A DNA stretch of 64,000 nt from Chytridium lagenaria. Its lineage: Eukaryota > Chytridiomycota > Chytridiomycetes > Chytridiales > Chytridiaceae. The notes beneath the pieces were generated by a model that saw nothing but the letters and a program-made list of their open reading frames with translations, was not told the origin of the DNA and ran no database searches. Positions within the stretch are counted from its first letter, which is position 1. Every line of letters begins with the position of its first letter. The stretch lies in assembly GCA_025449115.1 (NCBI GenBank), contig JAHLKC010000069.1:124001-188000 (forward strand). Reading direction: 5' to 3'. The translations under genes were made by a program, and so were the position numbers. Below, in pieces: positions 59,497 through 64,000 of the stretch.

Positions 59497-61479
59497 ATGT
59501 CGCAGCGCAAGAGGGATACCGCTCCCGCCTCTCTTGGCATGCATCTTGATAAATCTGATTCACTCTCTATCGAATCCGCCGTGGTCAACTTCAACTTCCC
59601 TCTCGTCTCTCATCTCACCTTGAACGGTTTCTCAGGCGATGCAACCGGTCCGCTCTCAACCCACTTCACCCCGTTCGACTCTCCTCGGTCCCGTCAACCC
59701 ATTCCATCAACAGGCTCAGCGTTAACTCTTGTTTCACCTCCTCCCTCCATCACTCAAATCGATGAACCGCCTTCCCCACATTCCTCCGCAGGCGATGCAT
59801 CGCTTCCCCGAAATGTTGTGAAGGATGATGGAGGATTCATGGTTGTTGCTTCGACGCTTTCTCGAAAGGATACGGTGGAAGTGGAGAGTGATCATGGGGA
59901 TGAGAAGGGAGGGAGTGGGGGTTTTTTGGTTGGGTGTGGTCAGCAGTGGTGTCGGTCATTTCGGCATGGACGATGATCACTGGAGCATATTGTCGATGGG
60001 CTGTGCTTCTTGCGCTGGCGCAGGTTAGGTTTCTTTTCCTTTTCATTTATTTACACTGTCTCCAAATTCTCTTGGGAGACGCCCGCTGGCTCATGACTCT
60101 TTATTCTTACTATTTTTATTGTTGTATGTTGCCCTAACCAAATGATAGATGCTTATCCTTAGCATCATTGAATCCGCCGTTTTTACAATCGTTCTCCACT
60201 TTGCCTACTCTGCCTTTGACAACTTTTCCGACCGCATCACCCTCCTCTTTCTTCTCGTCTACTACTCCCTCTACATAGTCGCCCAAATCTTTTCCTTCTT
60301 CCTTGTCTGGGACGCCGCCCGTCGCAAAAACACTGCCCAAATCATCGCCGCAAGTCTTTTCAACGGCTGCATATTGTTGTATTCGGGTGTCGCGATTCGA
60401 CAGCTTGTAGATATCGTTGAGTATAAATTTGATGATGGAGATGGGCTAGCGCACGGATGTGGCGTCGGCAAAGGTATCGGAACAGATTATATCTGTGAGA
60501 ATTGCGTTGGTGCTTTCGGCTGTGGCTGTTGCGATTATGGGTTGTTTGTGGCTGTTGGAGCATATGTGGCGTACAAGGTGTATCAGGAGATTGGATGGAG
60601 TATTTTTTCAAGCTCATGGAGCATCGTTAGAGAAAAGACGTAATGTTATCTCCGTCTTTTATTTTATTTATTGATAGCGCTCTGTGAATTCTTTTCTCAC
60701 AAACCCCTTTAGGTATGCTCCGGCATTTCCATTTTTCATGATGCTTCTCAAGATCAAATTTTCTTTAACGTTGGGATTGTCGTTCAATCCGGAGCAGCGA
60801 TCTACTTTGACGCACTTACGACCTCATCTGCTGCAAACTCTTTCCGTACACGTCAAGCTTCTGCATGGTCAGCTGGTTTCGCGCTTGCTGTTGTTGCGGC
60901 GTTCTATTATCATCTTGGAGCAAGTGCTGCGAGAAAAGCGTCGCCTTGGCTTATGAATGGGTTTCTATTTTTGGTGACTGCGATATGATGGGGCTTGTTG
61001 CGGGACTTGTGATTGTGTATAGGAGTAGTAGGTTTAAGGTTGCTCAGGTGGATTTAACGTGGTTTAGTAAGTCTCTTTTTCCTTTTTGGCCTTTTTTTTT
61101 TTTATGGTTGATAAGCTAAAACGTTATATGGTGTTTGTTTTTTCAGTCATTATCCAACTTCTTCTCAACATCGCAACGTTTTTGAACGCCTTTGTTGTTT
61201 ACAAAGACTTTGCGCGAGGCCTCGTGACATTATCGAAGTCAATGCTACAAAGTTCCAATCGTCACCTACCATAATGTCGACGACTTCCACTCTATCATCT
61301 CACCGGTCAGCACCATGGCGTCAGCAACGCAGCGCTTCTATGGCTCATCGTTATCTGTGACTGTCAGGGAGGGTGATCCTGTTAGACAGAAATCCGTGCA
61401 ACGTTCTAAAACGTTTTTGGGGACGGTACCGGTACAGGCTCCACCTCTTGTGCCTAGAAGTGTTCCTGTGTTGGATTGA
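59497..61479 (+). CDS. Multi-pass membrane protein, UPF0658-like
   Basis: The start is MSQRKRDTAPASLGMHLDKS, with a Ser/Pro-rich cytosolic N-terminus of about 150 residues. About seven hydrophobic segments follow: VVSVISAWTMITGAYCRWAV, ESAVFTIVLHFAYSAF, ITLLFLLVYYSLYIVAQIFS, QIIAASLFNGCILLYSG, WSAGFALAVVAAFYY, WLMNGFLFLVTA and IIQLLLNIATFLNAFVVY. The R-x-N-T-x-Q-I-I-x-x-x-x-F-N-x-x-x-x-x-Y block and the final FLNAFVVYKDF resemble the fungal UPF0658 Golgi membrane family, whose function is unknown. Introns are near 60025-60149, 60642-60712 and 61070-61146. Small frame shifts occur near 60.8, 61.0 and 61.23 kb. The tail is basic and ends VPVLD at 61479. Confidence 0.5.
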
Positions 61480-62646
61480 TTGGGTGTGGGTGTGTTTTGC
61501 GACTTTTTTTCTGGCCCTTTGTTGATATTTTCTTGACCTTATGCATATTTTTATTTATTGGCCTTGTTGCTGTTTAATCGTTTTTGTAATTTTCTTATTT
61601 TAGCGAACTCTTTTTATTACTTTTTTTGTTTGCGGATGTGGTTGGATGACAAGGAATAAGTATTTGGTGTCCTTTTTTTGGAAGCAGCAGCAGCATCGGT
61701 GTGCATTTTTCTTTTGTTTATTGAATCTATGCGATTGGATTTGGGTGATAAAAATATGTGAACTTCATACGGTTTGGCCGATTGTTCTGTAATGTGTACC
61801 TTTTGTATCCATTTCTTGCTATTTAACGTGGGATTTGTTTAAGACGAAAAGTAGGATTTGGATTTATGGCGTTTTTTTGTGCCTTGGAAGGCGAAGCATG
61901 TTTTACTTCTATTGATGATGTGAACGGCTGTATTCATGTGTACATTCACCGGCTGGCTGGTGGTCTGAGCAGATCATATCCCAGCGAATCGATACTGAAA
62001 AGGTATGAACAATTTTCATCTTTATTTCCTGTATTAGTGGAAATACCTCATGGCCCTAACCCATCTAATTCTTTTGTTCGTTCGTTTGTTCGTTTCTACG
62101 CATGCCATTCCAACACTGTATATACCACATGTATTTATTTATTCAACTTGCTGTTTGTTGTGTTGTTTTTCAAATTTGAAAATAAAGTAGACTTTGGATC
62201 GATCGACTTTAAGAGATATGCAACTATGCCTCCCACAGAAGAAGAGCCGAAACGTCTTGTCCTACTGTGTGTAACGGCGCTTCCATTGTTGGGTGTGAAC
62301 TACCGTTGGGTATTGACTCCGATCTGTCTCGACAAGAAATAACTCTAAATAAAGGAGAGAGGAGCAGCAAGCCAAAGTTAGCCTTGTGGTCTTTTGGGTT
62401 GAACGTCAGCTGGAACTCTTAAGCAATTTATTAAACTTGGTGTGAACGTTACTAAATAAAAACCACCTTACAGCAGCGCCACATTTTACAGTGTTTCTGT
62501 TCACGCAACATCGTTGACAACGGAACCCCACTTTTGCTGAGCACACCTACCTCTCTGCTTCCTACACTTGCTCTCTATCCTTCCGTTTCTGCGCCTTGAC
62601 CTCGAACCAAAAAAGAGTAAAAGAGTATCGTCTGAAAAGAAGAGCA
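61480..62646. other. Spacer carrying direct repeat copy B
   Basis: This is the T-rich 3' flank of the UPF0658-like gene and the promoter side of the HAD gene. A 158-codon ORF (61866-62342) occurs, but about a quarter of it is the direct repeat and it has no domain character. I do not call it. Confidence 0.55.
62072..62189. repeat. Direct repeat, copy B
   Basis: This is the second copy of the 59053-59179 element, in the same orientation and about 118 bp long. The main differences are a missing AATA in TATATAAATACC and one fewer TTTA unit. It also closes with AATAAAGTA. Confidence 0.85.
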
Positions 62647-64000
62647 ATGGCTCAGGTGCTATCTTCCTCAACGTCTGGCTCCGCCTCCTCCTCCGCCGTT
62701 CCTTCCAACGTCTCCCTCTACGAGCCAAGACAACGAGAAGCCTTCCACCACTCGATGCCATCACAACCATCATCTACCAAGCACAACCCCGCAACCATCT
62801 CCTCCTTTGACACCTCCAACGACGCCCACCACAATCATAAAGCCTACCCATCGCCTCCTCTGTCAACAGTCACAGCCACATCTTTTCTTGACGCCAAATC
62901 TTTGCAAAAGGATGAGGTGCCGTTGTTGACGTTGGAGGAATGTCCTGAAAAGAAAATGTTGGAAACGAAGCAGAGGAGGAGGGAGGTTGTGGCGGTTGAC
63001 CTTGATGAGACGTTGGCGGTCACTCATGATGCTATCATTCATTATCATAACTTGAAGTATGGTACAAGTCACAGCCTGATGAGTTTTCGACTTATTCGTA
63101 TGCTGAGGTGATTATTTTTTTATATTTTTGTTTTTGTTTCTTTTTTTTTTGTTATTCACGGAATGGCGTTTTTTTGGGGGTGCTTTTTTTTATAGTGTTA
63201 TAGTACACTTTTTTTAATGTTTCCTTTTTTTTTGGTGAATTCGCATATATTACATTTTAGGCATGGGGTTGCGATGGTAAAGAGTGTGCAGCTCGTGTTG
63301 TGAGTTTTATGCAAAGCGATGAATGGCACAATCTCATCAAACCCATTCCGCATGCACTTCACGTTTTGAGGGTGAGTATTTCCTTTTTAAAAAAAAAGTC
63401 CATTTGAAACCAGTTTTGAAAAAATCACGTTTTATGCTAACCTCTTTTAATTATTATTTTTTGTTCTCTATCAAATAGGAACTGCGTGCTCAATATTCTT
63501 TCATTATTGTCACATCGCGCCCATCCTGTGTTGAACCGACAACGCGACGTTTTTTGGAAAGCCATTACCCTGGTGTCTTTGATGGCGTCGTCTTTGTTGG
63601 CGGTCCTGGTCCAACTCAACCCACCACTCCTTCATCCGACTCCCCATCTACATCCTCTTCCATCCCTTTAGCAAGACCCTCCACGACCTCCACCCAGAAA
63701 CGCACAAAATCCCAAGCTTGTCGCGAAATTGGTGCAACGATTCTCGTGGACGATTCAATTGAACACGCGGCTGATTGTGCGGCGAGTGGGATTGATGTGT
63801 TGTTGTTTGATCTTGATGGAGGTACCCGTGGAATAAAAAGATGCCAGCGTATGGTGTTGCAGCGATGCCTGCAAGGAATGCGTCGGAGACGGTTAGGAAT
63901 GGGGTTGTGGTGAAGGAAGAGGCGCGGGGAGGTGAGGAGGAGGTAAAGAGGGAGTTGCGAGGCGGGTCAAGTCGTGGATGGAAGTGAATAGGGCGTTGGC
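62647..64000 (+). CDS. HAD-superfamily phosphatase (5'-nucleotidase-like), 3' part outside window
   Basis: The start is ATG at 62647. A Ser-rich N-terminus of about 115 residues precedes a HAD hydrolase. Motif I is VVAVDLDETLAVTHD, with the nucleophile and acid/base Asp. The cap segment reads HYHNLKYGT, DEFSTYSYAE | AWGC and FMQSDEWHNLIKPIPHAL. Motif II is IIVTSRPS, and motif IV is GATILVDDSIEHAADCA. After a shift the text continues RYPWNKKMP and RRVKSWMEVNRAL, and still runs open at base 64000. Introns are predicted at about 63112-63262, 63374-63479 and possibly near 63060. Similar chytrid and oomycete proteins are usually annotated as HAD-like or 5'(3')-deoxyribonucleotidase-type phosphatases; the substrate here is unknown. 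Confidence 0.68.

Noticed and set aside
61866..62342. 158-codon plus-strand ORF
   Set aside because: It runs through the direct repeat copy and simple GTTCG/GTTTG sequence. The other repeat copy at 59 kb is not open in the same way.

Overview
The window looks like nuclear DNA from an early-diverging, probably zoosporic (chytrid-like) fungus. Genes carry many short GT-AG introns and lie close together on both strands. The families are eukaryotic: SCAMP, Rab prenyltransferase, DCN1, kinesin, RhoGEF and CSC1/OSCA. A DUF1748/mitofissin-like protein and a UPF0658-like protein point to fungi. A GPI-specific phospholipase D with FG-GAP repeats and a single-chain acyl-CoA carboxylase are unusual for Dikarya. 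The species assignment is inference; no rRNA or convincing tRNA gene was seen.

Layout. 0-2.7 kb: two SCAMP paralogues, tail to tail. 3.4-4.1 kb: a mitofissin-like gene. 4.8-9.8 kb: a giant low-complexity gene with 249-bp tandem repeats. 10.9-11.8 kb: a multi-pass membrane protein. 11.8-15.8 kb: AT-rich, gene-poor DNA with microsatellites. 15.8-20.8 kb: a four-helix-bundle/pseudokinase/ankyrin gene. 21.2-26.5 kb: GPI-PLD and the Rab geranylgeranyltransferase beta subunit, whose start codons are 30 bp apart. 27.5-30.4 kb: a Yar1-like ankyrin protein and a Ser-rich disordered protein. 30.6-36.9 kb: an O6-alkylguanine-DNA alkyltransferase, the acyl-CoA carboxylase and DCN1. 37.0-42.9 kb: a kinesin-4-like motor. 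43.7-48.3 kb: a small PPxY membrane protein, a BTB protein and a PH-like protein. 48.5-51.6 kb: a CSC1/OSCA channel. 51.9-58.5 kb: a secreted CAP-lectin protein, a TMEM70-like protein and a RhoGEF. 59.5-61.5 kb: a UPF0658-like membrane protein flanked by a ~120-bp direct repeat. 62.6-64 kb: a HAD-family phosphatase cut by the window end.

Several genes share secretory and membrane biology: SCAMP, the Rab prenyltransferase, GPI-PLD, the UPF0658-like protein, the candidate PPxY ubiquitin-ligase adaptor and the RhoGEF. Two are mitochondrial candidates (mitofissin-like and TMEM70-like). I see no operon-like functional cluster.

Many otherwise conserved genes need one-base corrections, almost always a missing base in a homopolymer, to keep their reading frame. 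I treat these as probable sequencing or assembly errors rather than pseudogenes. Exon boundaries given in the entries were read by eye and are predictions.
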